Under the pieces are notes generated by a model. The model was not told where the DNA came from and searched no databases. It was given only the letters and a program-made list of their open reading frames with translations. Below, in pieces: positions 1-14,177 of a stretch of 64,000 nucleotides of DNA. The number at the start of each line of letters is the position of its first letter. Position 1 is the first letter of the stretch. Where the stretch lies: NCBI RefSeq assembly GCF_017591435.1, contig NC_059268.1, forward strand, positions 8,610,184 to 8,674,183. Reading direction: 5' to 3'. The stretch comes from Portunus trituberculatus. Its lineage: Eukaryota; Arthropoda; Malacostraca; Decapoda; Portunidae. A program made the translations under genes and the position numbers.

Positions 1-311
1 TATTTCATGGTAATATGAAACTGAATACTGTGAAAATTAACTTTGAGATCATCAGTAATTCTTGTTCATGCTTACTTCATTTGGGTTAATTTAGCATATC
101 AAACTTCACCGAACGACTGCATTTTTCCTTCTTCGAGATTGCGTCATCTGTGTTCACGCTCCTCCATGGCAGCTCAGAAATGTGTCAATACGAGAAAGGC
201 GAGAAAGGCGTTAGATATTCTGGGTGACTCATGAATATTTTGCCATGCGTTTCCTTTGTTTGTGTTGTCTTTTCCCTGTTTTCGTCTGCTGGTGGTTGGC
301 TCTTCTGTCAG

Positions 312-449
<138 letters not shown>

Positions 450-486
450 CATATTAAAGAGAGTCTTAGCAAAAATATTTATAGTT

Positions 487-704
<218 letters not shown>

Positions 705-789
705 TTATTTTATTTTTTTTCCTACGTTTATATAACTTTGAACATTTGCTGCTATTTACGGCCCCAAGATAGAAAGTAGTGGGAGGTAA

Positions 790-1550
790 TGTGAGTATTA
801 GCTATATATAAGAGGCTAAAGGCTGGAGATGAAGCTTTAAGGTCATTATACCATGAATTAGTAAGAAAAGTTAAGAGGTTAACAAGGAAGGCTAAAAGTG
901 AATATGAGTTGAGGGTAGCCAGCCAAGCAAAGACGAACCCCAAGGAATTTTTTTCAGTTATATACAAGACGAAGAGCAGAGATGAAATAGGTCCCTTAAG
1001 GACAGCAAATGGGGAGATGGTTAGTTCTGCGGAAGACGTTAGTAGAATTATGAACGAGTATTTTTTTAACTGTCCTTCACACCGGAGAACACACAGAAAA
1101 TCCCAGATAGCGAACAGATATTTTGGGCAGATGGTAGAACAGGAGATAGATAAACTAAAGAAATTCAAGTCACCAGGACCTGATGAAGTATATCCAAGAG
1201 TTCTAAAGGAATGCAAGGAAGTCGTCAGCGAGCCTTTAGCGGTGCTTTTTAGGATGTCACTGGAGTCAGGTTAAGTACCGATAATGTGGAGGGAAGCTAA
1301 TGTGGTTCCCATATTTAAGAAGGGAGATAAAACTCTAACGTCTAATTACAGGCCTGTCAGCTTAATTTCAATTGTGGGTTAACTAATGGAATCAATAATA
1401 GCGAAAAACATTAGGGAACACCTAGACAGACACGGCTTGATAAATCAAACACAATATGGATTTACGAAGGGAAAGTCATGTCTTACAAACTTGTTGAGCT
1501 TTTACAGTAAGGTTTATGAGGCGGCAGATAAGGGTGATAATTATGACATT
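790..1550 (+). pseudogene. LINE reverse transcriptase fragment (CR1/Jockey-type), copy with stops
   Basis: A plus-strand frame beginning near 795 reads through the linker before the reverse transcriptase (VASQAKTNPKEFF), then the fingers region KSPGPDEVYPRVLKE, then the conserved block VPIFKKGD and SNYRPVSLISIVG, then QYGFTKGKSCLTNLL. This order and spacing is typical of the reverse transcriptase of CR1, L2 and Jockey-group non-LTR retrotransposons, which copy their RNA into chromosomal DNA at a nick. The frame holds in-frame TAA stops at 1272-1274 and 1380-1382, so the copy is dead. The catalytic YxDD region is absent because homology stops at 1550, exactly where a (CTAAC)n tract begins. The family is firm; the clade is less sure. 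Confidence 0.85.
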
Positions 1551-1579
1551 CTAACCTAACCTAACCTAACCTAACCTAA
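1551..1579 (-). repeat. (TTAGG)n tract, 5.8 units, as LINE tail
   Basis: On the plus strand this reads CTAAC repeated. On the minus strand it is perfect (TTAGG)n, the arthropod telomere unit, directly joined to the 3' end of a minus-strand LINE coding frame. The TAG stop of that frame (1576-1578) lies inside the first repeat unit. Confidence 0.95.
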
Positions 1580-1840
1580 TTCCATCTATCATCCCCATCC
1601 ATAAATTTATCTAATTTTCTTTTAAAGCTCCCTATTGACTCGGCACTGACTACATGACCACCGAGACCGTTCCACTCATCAAACACTCTGTTTGAAAACC
1701 AGTTTCTTCCCATTTCTCTCGTAAACCTGAATTTTTCAAGTTTAAACCCACTATTTCTGGTTTTGTCCCCGCCACTGATCCTAATAGTCCACTGCAAACC
1801 ACTCTATAACATTGTTGCCCACAGTGTGTTTTTGTAAAGT
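1576..1840 (-). pseudogene. LINE 3' terminal coding fragment with (TTAGG)n tail
   Basis: The minus-strand frame encodes the C-terminal domain usual for CR1/Jockey-group LINE polyproteins: a KTRN..KLEKFRF segment, then RNWFSNRVFDEWNGL, then ESIGSFKRKLDKF. The frame ends in WN followed by a stop that is part of a (TTAGG)n tract, so there is essentially no 3' untranslated region. The 5' side is truncated near 1840, where an (ATT)n tract starts. It probably belongs to the same LINE group as the plus-strand fragment at 790-1550, in opposite orientation, and may have inserted into it. Too short and isolated to be functional. Confidence 0.8.
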
Positions 1841-1847
1841 TTGACAA

Positions 1848-1935
1848 TATTATTATTATTATTATTATTATTACTACTACTATTATCATTATCATTATCA
1901 TTGTTTATTTTTATAATTATTATCAATATCATTAG

Positions 1936-1982
<47 letters not shown>

Positions 1983-1983
1983 C
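1848..1983. repeat. (ATT)n microsatellite pair
   Basis: Two ATT tracts (about 1848-1875 and 1937-1983) are separated by an ACT/ATC-rich stretch. The first abuts the truncated 5' side of the LINE fragment. Confidence 0.95.
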
Positions 1984-2330
1984 ATTCAGTTATAGTTTAA
2001 TTGTGATGTTTAATTAGTTTAGGTTATATTCGATTAGTTTACACAAATTAGATTAATGATATTAGGATTATTCAAAAGTTGTGAAAAATAACGAGGGTGA
2101 TCACTAACAAAGATTTATCCTGCGCTAGATAGCACACTATTCATATCACGAAATAGCCAATCTTTATTAATTGATTTGTAACATTTTCTGACTGGGAAAA
2201 ACACGATTAGACCCTCGTTTGTCCAGTTTGAACAATCTATAGGGATATGATAAGTCATACTGAGTGTTATAAGTTCCAATATTTTGTCCACAGGTGGAAA
2301 ATCCGTGACGTCACTAACAAATACAAGTAC

Positions 2331-2411
2331 TAATAATCAAGAACAGCGAACCTTTTTTTATTTTATTTTTCCAATTCTGGTAACAGTTTCAAAGTTCAGT
2401 GTACGTGCAAT

Positions 2412-2484
<73 letters not shown>
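2331..2484. repeat. Dispersed 80-bp repeat joined to (GA)n, copy 1
   Basis: The segment from AATCAAGAACAGCG to GTACGTGCAATTA (2335-2414) recurs almost unchanged at 30.45-30.53 kb. In both places it runs directly into a (GA)n tract (here 2413-2484). Flanks beyond the GA tract differ. The family is not recognised. Confidence 0.85.
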
Positions 2485-2488
<4 letters not shown>

Positions 2489-2623
2489 TTTCCTTGTTTT
2501 AATGAAAATATTTGTTATTCAGTAACATGTACTATGTACTACATATATTGAATATAATAAACTTTTAGGAATATGAATCATTATATACAAAACTTAAAGG
2601 TTGGTTCTGGTCTTTCGAGCGGC

Positions 2624-2795
2624 ATGGCAACACTGCGCTGGAATATTTTGTCTTCACTAAAACTGTACTGTTGTGTTTTACCTTAAATCAAGATTATAAA
2701 TATCAATTAAAGTTTTGTCCATTATGGTAACACTGCACTGGAATATTTTGCCTAACTTAAAACTGCACTGTTAGTTTTACCTTAAATTGAAATAC
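2624..2795. repeat. 100-bp tandem duplication
   Basis: Two diverged units start with ATGGCAACACTGCG (2624) and ATGGTAACACTGCA (2724). Both share GGAATATTTTG and TTTTACCTTAAAT. Confidence 0.85.
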
Positions 2796-3103
2796 GAGTG
2801 TTCCTGAGTGTTTAGCCTGGGAGCCAGATGGTGATGATTCTTTTAGTCTAGCGTCTAAATCATTTGCAATATTCTTTATGAAATTATGTATTAAAGATGG
2901 CAGAATAAAAGTTGAGAAGCAACTTACGCCACTGTATTCAAATAAATGTCTTTGTTTACGAATACGAATATACTGCTGTCTTATAACTAGAATTGTTAAT
3001 TATAGTCTACCTGTCAGAAGAATTAAAATCCAATAGATAATAATTAAAACATGATAAAACTTGCAAACCTTAACTAATGTACAACACAACAGCAGACTGC
3101 AAC

Positions 3104-3647
<544 letters not shown>

Positions 3648-3870
3648 GTAGGGTGGAGCTGACAGGTGGGGTGGGCCAATCATACTGCCACGTTACTCTC
3701 ATCCTCTGTCCCTTCCCTTGGTTCAGTTCGCTTGTATTTTTCATTCTACTTTGTACTGCTGAAGATGAAGGCAGTGGCATTCGAGAGGTCCAGAATAAAT
3801 ATTTAAAGTCTACAACTGTGGGTTTACTCACAGGAAGACACATCCGGGAAGACTTCGGAATTGTGTAATT
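3648..3870 (+). other. Probable 3' UTR of the Penelope-like element
   Basis: Unique sequence after the endonuclease stop. It contains CTGAAGATGAAGG (3759-3771) and GAGAGGTCCAG (3783-3793) followed by AATAAATATTTAAAG. This arrangement recalls the degenerate hammerhead-ribozyme motifs reported in Penelope-like elements. It is weak, because the canonical CUGAUGA and GAAA cores are not intact. Confidence 0.35.
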
Positions 3871-3970
3871 TGTGGCTTTGTTCCATTATTTCTTTTTCGT
3901 TTTGATTTTTTTTCCTATAGTAATGAGAAACTGTGTATGTGTATGTGTCATTCATAGTTATTCATCCACA

Positions 3971-4198
<228 letters not shown>

Positions 4199-4641
4199 TT
4201 AAAAGAATATATGGATACCTTCCTGTTTATTTCGAAATCACCTAATTTTCTGTTCGCTGAGAATATTCCCCTTACCCACAGCTCATTTCACACTAAGGGG
4301 AGCTATTGCAGAAGAAAAAGAAATAAATTAACGCCTCTATCAAACTAACTCGGTGCCTCTTCCCCTACACACACACAAAAAAAAAAAACGACGAAGGCAG
4401 GTGATGAGTTGTTAGTTACAGCAGGAAGGGAGGAGCTGTCCAGGGGAAGGGTGTGGCAGGGCGACGGGGAAATTCAAGGATAAGATGTGTGTGGCAGATG
4501 ACGAACGGAAATGTACTCAGACGTAAATATAATGACGTATACAGTGACGCTGGGAAAACCGATATGTTACAGGAGTTTCCTAAAAAAACTATAACAAAAT
4601 GGTATAAGTAAATAGATATAGAAGAAAAAACTTAATCATGA

Positions 4642-4644
<3 letters not shown>

Positions 4645-4708
<64 letters not shown>
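4645..4708. repeat. (GA)n microsatellite
   Basis: About 64 bp of GA units in AT-rich unique sequence. Confidence 0.97.
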
Positions 4709-4713
<5 letters not shown>

Positions 4714-5416
4714 CAATAACTAACATAATTCTATTCTTCGTGTCTTAAATTCAAACTAAACACGCCTACTTCAGAATTTCTCTCAAACTAATCGTGTTTC
4801 GTTCTTTTTTATTTTCATTTCCTCATCTATTTATTACTTTTTTACATACCTAGCCTTGTAAATTGCTATAATGAATAATTACTTGAGTTGTCGCTGCCTG
4901 GACTACCATAGAAAACGGGTTACTTATTGTGTGTGAGATTACAATGGAGACAAGTAACAAATATGGCTATAGTTGAACACTGCTCTTGATCTCAGAGGTT
5001 TACAGAAGCAATATAAGAAACAATACCTTGAGAATATATAGAGGTCATGGATGAATTGAGTTCGAAAAAAAAAAGTGTACTAGTGAGGAAGGGAAAAAAA
5101 AAAAGACAAATATAGTGAAATTGAGGTAAAATTGATTAAATAAAGTGTGTGGAAGCGCATGGTGAATGAATGATGAGGACTCGACAGATGGCGTGTATAA
5201 GAGTAAGGAGGAGAGACAGAAATATGGGAGTCAGTACATGTGTGGATGGAGGAGGAGTGTTGAAGAAGGGAATGTCGTTATGTCCGTGTCATGAGGAAGT
5301 AGAATGTACGTGGATGGATTTAATGACAGACCTTATTTCCACAGTTTCCAATTATACCTTGGTTTGATAGAGACTACTTGTACTATGGCTGTTGTTGTGA
5401 GAGGTGACTAAGACTT
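4709..5416. other. Unannotated AT-rich unique sequence
   Basis: Short A runs and no convincing open frame, RNA gene or known repeat. A 65-codon plus-strand frame (5170-5367) has no recognisable domain. Confidence 0.5.
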
Positions 5417-5628
5417 GTAATCCCTTCAGTACCATGACGCGTTTTCATATTCATTCTGCTTACTATTTGGTGACTTTATACAGCTTCAGAAGCTCATGTG
5501 GGGATTGAAATAGTGAAGACTGGACCATTAATCTTCTGACCTCCGTAGATCATTCCTAATGTAAGTAAAATCGTGTAATAACACCAAGAAATCATGATGA
5601 AAATGCGTCCTAGTACTGAAGGCGTTAA
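5417..5628. mobile_element. TTAA-flanked MITE, copy 1 (piggyBac-like)
   Basis: The element begins GTAA|TCCCTTCAGTACCATGACG and ends AATGCGTCCTAGTACTGAAGG CG|TTAA. The ends are imperfect inverted repeats of about 25 bp sharing CTTCAGTAC and TGACGCGTTTT. The left TTAA has decayed to GTAA. Two more copies (20.0 and 37.4 kb) share the interior. TTAA duplication is the hallmark of piggyBac-type transposition. At about 210 bp it has no coding capacity and would depend on a transposase in trans. Confidence 0.8.
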
Positions 5629-6408
5629 ATCTACACTCCTTGGGAAGATATGAATCAAAAGGTAATCTGGTAGAATGATTTAAGTGGCATAGAGGGATAG
5701 AAGAGGGATATTTACAGAGTCCCTTAGAATTCACGTGTGAGATTGGGTTCTCGAATTAAGGGATATGGTAAATGACGGAACAGATTCAGTTATCAGTACT
5801 GAGTCAATAGAGAGCTTTGAAATGAGATTAGATAAGGTAGTGGTTAGGGATTAACTTTATACAGGGCTACCCCAGGCTGGCCTAATCGCTTTTGCAACTT
5901 CTGATCTTTTTTTTTTCTCTCCATGTATGTAAAAAGAGAGATAAATGTCTTCCAATGTCTTAAATACTCCTTATGTCTCTATGATATATATATTTTTTCT
6001 AGTATAAATCATAATATAACTTCTTCCTTGTATTTTATCTTTCTATCATGCTAACATTTTTTTTTTCTATATTTCATTCGTTCGATAACCTACTAAACAT
6101 TCCCTTTGTTCTCATCAAGTCTTTTCCCGAGTATTATTTCTCAAAGATTAGATAAGCAGCTGTTGCTTTTGTAATATCTGGTACGTATGTATGTATGTAT
6201 GTATTGTATGTAAGTACTGTACCGTGCGTTCATGTACCATCTGGCACTGAGTAAAATATGAATGCAGTCTTTTACTATTGATCAAGTATGTCAAGTATGT
6301 AGCCAGGAATAATGTTTGTTTTGGTTTGGTGGTGGTGGTGGTGGTGGTGGTGGTGGATGAGAGGGAGCAGGTACAGTCGTGTGACATATTATAAGCCATG
6401 TGTGTTGC

Positions 6409-6411
<3 letters not shown>
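5629..6411. other. Unannotated sequence with short GTAT and TGG repeats
   Basis: AT-rich. It holds a (GTAT)5 run near 6182-6203 and a (TGG)10 run at 6327-6357. No gene recognised. Confidence 0.5.

Positions 6412-6412
<1 letters not shown>

Positions 6413-6484
<72 letters not shown>
6413..6484. repeat. (TC)n microsatellite
   Basis: About 72 bp of TC units; a second short CT run lies at 6571-6588. Confidence 0.97.
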
Positions 6485-6490
<6 letters not shown>

Positions 6491-6588
6491 CATGCATAAT
6501 AGAGACGACAATAGAAATCTGAAGGTCGAAGTAATTATATCTGGTGTATAAGCTCCCCCTCCCCCCCACGATCTCTCTCTCTCTCTCT

Positions 6589-8236
6589 GGGATGAGACAT
6601 GTAGAAAGGATATTCTCTATCATACAGTTTCTATATTTCTCTAAGGAATCACATGCATCCGTTCGCGTCTGTAATTATCGCCTGTACGAGATAAGAGTAT
6701 CAGCTCACTTCCTTTGCCTGACTCCCATATCCCGTTTTTTTATTTTTATTTTTTTTATATATCGAAAGAGCAGAGATTCCCTATATTGCATTAATATATA
6801 ACGACCATGCAACAAGAACAACCTATTCAGTACCTAGGAGGATTTTAAAGCTAGTTAGGTCAATACGACGTACATTCTAGATAGACGACCTATGTAGATG
6901 GACAAGAGAAGCAGTTGCAATGTTCAAGTCAGCGAGAGAGACATTCATTATTCAGAATCGCTTTGTTCTTTCACCACGACTATTTTCCAAGGCCACAGAG
7001 ATGATTAGTAGGGTTTTCAGTGTTTCTCCAGTTGGTAATGTAGAAATCTTGTTAATCTGCCCCCCAGAACCGTAAAAACTACCTTAAAATCTCGTGTAAA
7101 TTTAAGTAAAGCCTTTTGAAATAGTGGAAGTGAAGCTCAAAAGTGTTTGAGAATACGAGCCTTATTCACTCTTACAGGATGATCAGAAGACTATTTAAAA
7201 AACTAAATATTTCTAGGGTCACTACTATGCCACAAGTGTTTCCCTGCAGCACAGATTACTATCACATATTGAAATCATTAATCGTCATCAGTTAATTAAT
7301 TTTGCTGATGGGAGGCATGACTGCAATTAATACACTCGCTCGGATCTCACCCGGAAAGATATGAATAGTGAATTACTGTGAAATAGAAGTGGTTCACCGC
7401 CCTCTAGACAAGTTTACCGTGAGTTTGTGTGCTGATACAAGAGGAAATGGTGTTAAAGGGTGACTGCCCAGTTTTGTTATCGTGGGATTGGAAAAAGTAG
7501 TGTGGCGTGTATCTAATCTGTAGTGGGAGTTTTTATTCTTTTCTTTCTTTGTTTTATGGCCATCATCATCATCGTCTTTTAGTGTTTTACTCTTAGCTGT
7601 TATTTTATTTTTTTCTCCATTTCAACACCACTTTTATTATTTCAATTTTGTTTTTTCTTTTCGATGTTTTTGTTCTTTCTCTTCCTTTTCTCCTTTCTCT
7701 TCTATCTCAGCCATTTTTTATTGCCACTAAGCATGAATCGAAGATATGTGAATAATGCGAAAAGTGAAGTAATTTATATTTTCAATACTACCTATATATT
7801 TATTTTTGACCTTTTGCTTATCTTCAAATATGAAATAAAAATTCTTTGAGGTTTAGCAGATAAAGAGTATTAGCAAAGTCTATGGTGAAAGCTCCATTTT
7901 CTTAGATTTCGGTTTAAGAGAAAATGGTAGTGTTAAAGGAGTAACTCAGGAAATCTGATGTTCCAAAACTATGAGGATTATGGGAATTGAACACTACTCC
8001 GGGAGGGTACTACACCGGCTAGATAGCATGGAATGTGTGCAGTGTTCTATGGGATGGTAATTATTGGGTGGAAGATACTTGAACAATAAATGTGGAATCA
8101 AACTGCTGATCTCACTCCCTACTAATCCTTTCCATATTTGAATTTCGATTATAATAAAAGATATATTTTTCAGTGCTGATAAAATAACAATTACAACAAA
8201 TGGAAGGGTATTTGTTTTCGTCACGTACACACACAC

Positions 8237-8239
<3 letters not shown>
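6589..8239. other. Unannotated unique sequence
   Basis: 1.65 kb without long microsatellites. No frame above 85 codons, no recognisable motif, no RNA gene. Confidence 0.5.

Positions 8240-8294
<55 letters not shown>
8240..8294. repeat. (CT)n microsatellite
   Basis: About 55 bp of CT units, directly joined to the 3' end of a SINE fragment. Confidence 0.97.
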
Positions 8295-8297
<3 letters not shown>

Positions 8298-8458
8298 AAT
8301 TCACACCGGTTGTCTGCTGGACACCCAGCCAGCCTTCTCCATAGACCGATCTTGGGGTAAGACGTCGGGTTAGATACACTTCACATACCGGGAAAGCGAG
8401 GCCACAACCCCTCGAGTTACATCCCGTACCTACTTGCTGCTACGTTGGTGAACAGGGT
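8295..8458 (-). mobile_element. SINE family A, headless 3' fragment
   Basis: The minus-strand sequence matches the body of SINE A: GTTCACC, GTACGGGATGTAACTCGAGG, CCCGGT-like, AAGATCGGTC, then the GTGAATTA end. The tRNA-like head is missing. Several internal deletions and substitutions relative to the copies at 10.8, 22.3 and 36.1 kb mark it as old. Its 3' end faces (CT)n rather than (GT)n on the plus strand. Confidence 0.85.
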
Positions 8459-8593
8459 GATGTAGTAATGTCTTGTTGACGACTTATTTCTTTGTTAATA
8501 CATAACACAAACAACTTATTATATCAACCAACACTCTTGTTAGTATTAAGAGAAGGAAACAATGTAATTTGCCAATGAAATATATGTAATTAT

Positions 8594-8595
<2 letters not shown>

Positions 8596-8657
<62 letters not shown>
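8596..8657. repeat. (GA)n microsatellite
   Basis: About 62 bp of GA units. Confidence 0.97.
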
Positions 8658-8659
<2 letters not shown>

Positions 8660-9384
8660 ACAAATTTCAATACAGCTATAAAACATCACCTTTACTGAAG
8701 CTGCAGCAATATAACATAACTGCGAAGAGATGCATGGAAGTCCGGGGCATAGTCACTAAATGAACCCCGGACGGCAGGCTTCCGTTATGGCAGATACTAA
8801 CACGACAGGTGGGAAGGGAAGCCAATCATCGTTTCAGCTTCATCCCTGCAGCATCACTCAGCCTCACTACCTCCCAACTCTCGCCACCAACTCAGTCTTG
8901 CGTCACTGAACACTTGGTCAAAACACAGAACTAGAACACAGCGAGACACGCGTGGAGGACGTGTCTATTCTGTCACACACGCAGCACCAGCATGTCCCAA
9001 TAACGAACGCACCGTTATGGACACTACCTGGACTTCTTGAAACACCTGAAGCAAGCGAAGCAGAGAGACAATTAGTTAACTCTCTCATCCGCGTAACGAT
9101 TCCTTAGTAACATATACGTAGCAGTCTATTACATGGTGCACTATAATAGCTTAGGATGCGTCTCTTACTACGATTATCTATTCCTCAATGGCACAATGTG
9201 ATAGGTGTCTGATATGATGCTGAACTGTGCCACTGGTGTACTGATTCATACCCGTAGCTCGATACCTGATCCGTACCAATGCTGCCAACATGAATACCAC
9301 AGTGCTACCAACTTGTCTGACGCTATGGTGTATGTACCAATCCTCGACTAAGACGTTAACATGCAACCTCCCACCCCCTTCCAA
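8658..9384. other. Unannotated sequence with an 8-bp-stem hairpin
   Basis: Moderate GC. A perfect inverted repeat GTCCGGGG / CCCCGGAC with a 17-nt loop lies at 8740-8772. No gene recognised. Confidence 0.5.
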
Positions 9385-9419
9385 GCACACACAGACACAC
9401 ACACACACACACACACACA
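9385..9419. repeat. (CA)n microsatellite
   Basis: Short CA run that ends where a SINE A head starts. Confidence 0.95.
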
Positions 9420-9515
9420 TCGCGTATTGTAGTGGTTACCACGCTCGGGTCACAACCGAGAGGATTCCGGTTTCGAGTGCCGGGATGTGGCGAGGCAAAT
9501 GGGCAAGCCTTTAAT
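9420..9515 (+). mobile_element. SINE family A, 5' head fragment
   Basis: It has the tRNA-like head (CGCGTATTGTAGTGGTTACC) and the linker GGCGAGGCAAATGGGCAAGCC, then homology stops. The B box is mutated to GGTTTCGAGTGCC, so it is an old, probably silent copy. Its 5' end abuts (CA)n like the intact copies. Confidence 0.85.
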
Positions 9516-10345
9516 CCTCATACTACTAATCCTCATAATGTTTTCACACTATGCTACAGTTTATCATTGGCGGTATTAATTCTTCTGTTTGCGGTGAACA
9601 CGTGATCCGCACATTCTAAGTGGCTACTTCAGGGCATGTACCGTTGCGTGACTGAAATGTTTCACGTCATACCTGAGCCGCTGTAATTAGATAACACAAT
9701 CCTGCAAATGGAAGTGTTGGATAGAATTCGTGATGTGTATTTCAGGAAGGCCAGGGCGCGCCGTGTCAAGAGAGGCAGGATTCAATTTTAGTACATCGGT
9801 GAATGAAATACAAAGATGAATGGCATCCAATAAAGACTTTTGGAAGTTGCTGAGTCGCGCAAGTCGTGTCTCGGGTAGGAATTCTTTGGAGTTCAGGCAG
9901 CAGAATGCGGCAGTGGACCCATCACACTCTTCTTAGTCGAGACACGAGAAGGAGTAGCTAGTCAGATGAATTATTTCGATTACGGAATATAGTTAATTTG
10001 TTCCCCTAGGAAAATTTACGGAAATGATAGAACATTATCAAGACATCCTTTGGCACCCGTCGCTACCAGACAAATGAATGATGTTCATGAATGTACATGA
10101 AATTAACTGAAACACTTCTTGATGTTTATTTTTCTGTAAATAATATTGTAGGATTTGTAGTTTAGGTAATTGTTTTGTGTTTCATAACAATATATGGCGG
10201 CCAGTATAGGAAACTCGCAAATTGGTAATTGAAGCTTTTGATGGACCGAATACTTTTATTGTATTGTATTATGAAATTTCCCACTCATGGATGTATTTTA
10301 TCAATCAATGAAGCAGGTTATTGTTCTGAAACTTGAATATCGTGG
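9516..10345. other. Unannotated unique sequence
   Basis: No open frame or known repeat that I can support. Confidence 0.5.
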
Positions 10346-10593
<248 letters not shown>

Positions 10594-10783
10594 CTCAAGT
10601 TTGAAAACAATAACCTGTGCGCACGCTTCCACATAAACGCCGCACGTGATCCCATTAAAACTATCCATTTGAACACATCCATTTAATTATTTCATAATGT
10701 AAAATGATTTAACACCATAAACTCTTTATCAATTATTTATACATTGCCTTCAGTAACATATTGGAAATTATACAAATTTCGAA

Positions 10784-10801
10784 TGTGTGTGTGTGTGTGT
10801 G
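10784..10801. repeat. Short (GT)n next to SINE A
   Basis: About nine GT units that end at the SINE 3' boundary. Confidence 0.9.
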
Positions 10802-11083
10802 TAATTCACCTTGGTCGTCTGCTGGTCACCCAGCCAGTCTTCCCCATTACGGAGCGAGCTCAGAGGTCGTAGACCGATCTTCGGGTAGGACTGAGACCAC
10901 AACACACTCCACACACCGGGAAAGCGAGGCCACAACCCCTCGAGTTACATCCCGTACCTATTTACTGCTAGGTGAACAGGGGCCACACATTAAGAGGCTT
11001 GCCCATTTGCCTCGCCGCTTACCGGGACTCGAACCCGGGCCTCTCGATCGTGAGTCGAGCGTGCTAACCACTACACTACGCGG
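10802..11083 (-). mobile_element. SINE family A, full-length (tRNA-Val-like head)
   Basis: On the minus strand the element begins CCGCGTAGTGTAGTGG and ends GGTGAATTA. The A box is TAGTGTAGTGG and the B box GGTTCGAGTCC, the two internal RNA polymerase III promoter blocks of a tRNA. The anticodon arm pairs CTCGA with TCGAG around a 7-nt loop whose central triplet is CAC (valine). The body follows: GCGAGGCAAATGGGCAAGCC, GTACGGGATGTAACTCGAGG, CCCGGTGTGTGG, CCGAAGATCGG. About 282 bp. GT lies on both sides. SINEs need a partner LINE for reverse transcription; the partner is not identified here. Confidence 0.92.
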
Positions 11084-11136
11084 TGTGTGTGTCTGCTGTG
11101 TGTGTGTGGTGTGTGTGTGCTCGCGCGCGCGCGCTA
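11084..11136. repeat. GT-rich tract with (CG)n core
   Basis: Imperfect GT units followed by a CGCGCGCGCGCG run, an alternating purine-pyrimidine stretch with potential to form Z-DNA. Confidence 0.85.
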
Positions 11137-11189
11137 ACGTTGCAAATTACTAATCCATCTAATAAAGACAAGCAATTGTAGTTACCTTA

Positions 11190-11318
<129 letters not shown>

Positions 11319-11516
11319 GCCCTTCTCTTCCCCAAAGGACACATAATGCTTGCTGTCATAAGTAACGTCATTTTCTACCTCCATTAATTATTGCAACATT
11401 TGGTTCATAATGTTCAACTCATCACGTGTGCGTAGTGCTGTACATTATACGAATTTTGCCAGCCAGCGGTTGCGGAGAATTATGTGACAATTTATTACTA
11501 TTATTATTGTTGTCGT

Positions 11517-11520
<4 letters not shown>

Positions 11521-11601
<81 letters not shown>
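11521..11601. repeat. (CA)n microsatellite
   Basis: About 81 bp of perfect AC units. Confidence 0.97.
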
Positions 11602-14169
<2,568 letters not shown>

Positions 14170-14177
14170 CTCTAGAA
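14170..14177. repeat. hAT target-site duplication, left
   Basis: CTCTAGAA immediately before the left terminal repeat; an identical copy follows the right terminal repeat. Confidence 0.9.
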
